Below, in pieces: positions 62,084-64,000 of a DNA stretch of 64,000 nt. Position 1 is the stretch's first letter. Every line of letters begins with the position of its first letter. The notes beneath the pieces are model-generated. The model had not been told where the DNA came from. It saw only the letters and a list, made by a program, of their open reading frames with translations, and ran no database searches. The translations under genes were made by a program, and so were the position numbers. Origin of the DNA: Parabacteroides goldsteinii DSM 19448 = WAL 12034 (GTDB lineage: Bacteria > Bacteroidota > Bacteroidia > Bacteroidales > Tannerellaceae); contig NZ_KQ033913.1 of the NCBI RefSeq assembly GCF_000969835.1, positions 250,859-314,858 on the forward strand. The letters are read 5' to 3'.

Positions 62084-62179
62084 CGGTCTCTCAGGTATGT
62101 TTTATAATAGGTTTTTGGCAAAGTATTCACAAATATAGTGCAAATTAGTTATTTATAAGTTAAATAAAAAAGTGTGTCT

Positions 62180-64000
62180 ATGAAAAAGTTGACTTATCTT
62201 TTGTTTTGCCTAATTTTAGGTATTGGGATGGCGACTGCTCAGACGACGAAGGTAACAGGTACTGTTATCTCGGCGGATGATAATGAGCCAATTATTGGTG
62301 CATCGATTGTCGTAAAGGGTACGATGGTCGGTACAGTGACTGATTTTGATGGTGCGTTCTCTTTGGATGTACCAAGTTCTGCAAAGACTCTGGTGATTTC
62401 GTACGTTGGTATGAAGACTCAGGAGATCTCTGTTCAAACGAATCTGAAAATCTTTATGGAGTCTGATAATCAGATGATTGACGAAGTAATGATTGTGGCT
62501 TACGGTACGGCAAAGAAGAGTGCCTTTACGGGATCTGCTGCAACTATCAAGACAGAGAAGATTGCTGCTCGTCAGGCTTCTAATTTGACAAATGCTTTGG
62601 CTGGTCAGGTTGCCGGTGTACAAACAACGAGTAATACTGGTCAACCGGGTAAAGATGCGGAAGTTCGTATTCGTGGTATCGGTTCTATTTCAGCTAGCAA
62701 CAAACCGTTGTATGTAGTGGACGGTGTTCCTTATGATGGCGAAATCTCTGCAATCAGTACGTCCGATATCGAATCGATGACCGTATTGAAGGATGCTGCT
62801 TCAAATGCTTTGTATGGCGCTCGGGGTGCGAATGGTGTAATCTTGATTACAACTAAACGTGGTAAGTCAGGGGATTCTCGTGTGACATTCGATGCTAAGT
62901 GGGGTGTTAACAAACGTGCTGTTCCTTCTTATGAAACAGTAACGGATCCGGGTAAATTCTATGAAATGGCTTATACTTCTATTTACAACGGAGATTTAAG
63001 TAAGGAAAAATATCTGGCAAATGGAGATTTGGTGAATGCCAATTTGTATGCTAATAAACTCATGCTTTCCAACTCTTATTTAGGATATCAGGTGTTTACT
63101 GTTCCTAACGGAGAACAGTTGATCGGTATGGATGGAAAATTGAACCCGAATGCAACTTTCGGTTATAGTGACGGTACATATTATTATAGACCAGATAACT
63201 GGAGTGATGAATTATTTGAAAATAATGTTCGTCAGGAGTATAATTTGAGTGTTAGTGGTGCATCGGATAAAATGAACTATTACATGTCTGCTGGTTATTT
63301 GGATGATCAGGGGATCGTGCCGAATTCCGGTTTCCAACGTTATACTGCTCGTTTGAAAGCGGACTATCAGGTGAAACCCTGGTTAAAGATGGGTGGTAAT
63401 GTATCGTTTACTCATTATGATAGCCGCGAGCAGGATACAGAAGGCGGTTCTTCCAATGCTAATGCTTTCTATGCAGCTAATATTATGGGTGCTATTTATC
63501 CGATGTATGTCCGTGATTCCGAGGGTAATATTATGGTTGATAATCGTGGCTTCAAGCGTTATGATTATGGTTCGGATACAAATTTCGGTCGTGAAAATGT
63601 GGTTCCGAATGCTAATCCGTTGGCTAGCTATATGCTGGATAAAAGAAACTATTCAGGTGACGTGATTAGTGGTAAATGGTTTGCAGATATCGATATTTGG
63701 GGTGGAATCAAAGCTAAAATCAATATCGGAGTCGATGCCAATAATGAACGTATGAAAAATTTGGTCAATCCATTTTACGGACAGTATTCAGAAACAAGTG
63801 GTGTTGGTGGTATTATCAGTACTGAAGCTATTCGTTCGTTCAGTACGAATCAGCAATATTTGTTGACTTATAATAAGATATTCAATGATGTTCATAGCCT
63901 GGATGTATTGGCTGGTCACGAAAATTATAATTATAAGTATTCTTATTTATATGGCTCCCGTGAGAAATTGTATAATCCGAATGTTCCGGAATTAAATAAT
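62180..64000 (+). CDS. SusC-family TonB-dependent transporter, currently joined to promoter (cut by edge)
   Basis: 607 codons are visible, open to the right edge. The product starts MKKLTYLLFCLILG with a signal peptide ending MATAQ. A carboxypeptidase-D-like domain follows (VTGTVISADDNEPIIGASIV, LDVPSSAKTLVISYVGMKTQE), then a plug (IDEVMIVAYGTAKKSAFTGS, VVDGVPYDGE, LYGARGANGVILITT) and early barrel strands. Site C falls within codons 64-72, so the plug and barrel can be swapped by recombination while the promoter and export signal stay. The partner SusD is expected just beyond the window. It is the only gene of the shufflon set with both a promoter and a signal peptide in this arrangement. 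Confidence 0.95.
   Translation, partial: MKKLTYLLFCLILGIGMATAQTTKVTGTVISADDNEPIIGASIVVKGTMVGTVTDFDGAFSLDVPSSAKTLVISYVGMKTQEISVQTNLKIFMESDNQMIDEVMIVAYGTAKKSAFTGSAATIKTEKIAARQASNLTNALAGQVAGVQTTSNTGQPGKDAEVRIRGIGSISASNKPLYVVDGVPYDGEISAISTSDIESMTVLKDAASNALYGARGANGVILITTKRGKSGDSRVTFDAKWGVNKRAVPSYETVTDPGKFYEMAYTSIYNGDLSKEKYLANGDLVNANLYANKLMLSNSYLGYQVFTVPNGEQLIGMDGKLNPNATFGYSDGTYYYRPDNWSDELFENNVRQEYNLSVSGASDKMNYYMSAGYLDDQGIVPNSGFQRYTARLKADYQVKPWLKMGGNVSFTHYDSREQDTEGGSSNANAFYAANIMGAIYPMYVRDSEGNIMVDNRGFKRYDYGSDTNFGRENVVPNANPLASYMLDKRNYSGDVISGKWFADIDIWGGIKAKINIGVDANNERMKNLVNPFYGQYSETSGVGGIISTEAIRSFSTNQQYLLTYNKIFNDVHSLDVLAGHENYNYKYSYLYGSREKLYNPNVPELNN
62370..62394 (+). other. Recombination site C (in expressed susC)
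   Basis: Bases 62375-62394 match sites A and B exactly, and bases 62370-62389 match site D exactly. Both matches are in opposite orientation. The 15-bp overlap AGTTCTGCAAAGACT is common to all four and is the likely crossover core. Confidence 0.85.

Larger units (their letters stand above)
61559..62394. other. Predicted invertible promoter/N-terminus segment
   Basis: This segment lies between opposed sites D and C. It contains the promoter at 62076 and the first 70 codons of the 62180 susC. In the 718-bp gap 61462-62179 I see no gene: the 116-residue plus frame at 61542 has no recognisable features. There is also a small GGGG/CCCC hairpin near 61855. Inversion would turn the promoter away from the susC body. 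Confidence 0.6.

Overview
The window comes from a gut-type Bacteroidales bacterium. Parabacteroides is my best guess at genus, but the sequence does not prove it. The grounds are four SusC genes and four SusD genes (two SusC cassettes silent, one SusC running off the edge), a hybrid two-component system (HTCS), SusD-type lipoproteins, and repeated Bacteroidetes -7 promoter boxes (TAnnTTTG).

Layout. 1-228 is the start of an IS110 transposase cut by the left edge. 390-11209 (minus strand) is a polysaccharide utilisation locus: SusD, SusC, a GH105 unsaturated-uronyl hydrolase, an HTCS regulator and an HU-like DNA-binding protein coupled to it. The GH105 points to pectin or rhamnogalacturonan. 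11756-19166 (plus strand) holds a Fic AMPylase-type gene followed by a four-gene condensin-type anti-plasmid system, Wadjet JetABCD. 19269-25091 holds a GH2 glycosidase, a nitroreductase lipoprotein, a toxin-antitoxin pair with a frameshifted toxin, an Fpg/Nei-like protein, a nucleotidyltransferase-HEPN fusion and an unknown. 25349-35315 is mostly housekeeping: methionine aminopeptidase, a BamE-like lipoprotein, tRNA-Trp, a glutamine synthetase family protein, a four-gene operon ending in a uracil-DNA-glycosylase-like protein, MgtC/SapB, a frameshifted NhaD antiporter, a BRO-N protein, tRNA-Gly, argB and a DUF1080 protein. 35756-40436 is an operon of a double-ABC ATPase, a DUF6057-like membrane protein and a CxxCH beta-propeller lipoprotein. 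40490-43378 is an M16 peptidase.

43486-64000 is the most unusual part. It carries two SusC/SusD cassettes (44302-48797 and 50428-54810, minus strand) whose susC genes have no promoter, signal peptide or start of the N-terminal domain. Both are cut at the same 20-bp sequence. That sequence recurs in inverted orientation inside the 5' end of an intact, promoter-bearing susC at 62180 (plus strand). A fourth copy lies in non-coding DNA at 61559, and joining to it would put a stop codon right after the N-terminal fragment. This is the structure of a four-site DNA-inversion shufflon: one promoter and export signal can be connected to any of three SusC bodies, or to none. An intact, independent SusC/SusD pair (56683-61452) lies inside the region. 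No recombinase gene is visible in the window.

Three intergenic arrays of four 22-bp units (11313-11400, 26215-26302, 56448-56535) share exact period and copy number but not sequence, and I cannot assign them a function. Two genes (NhaD and the RelE/ParE toxin) are broken by single-base changes in T runs. These could be real phase-variable tracts or assembly errors.
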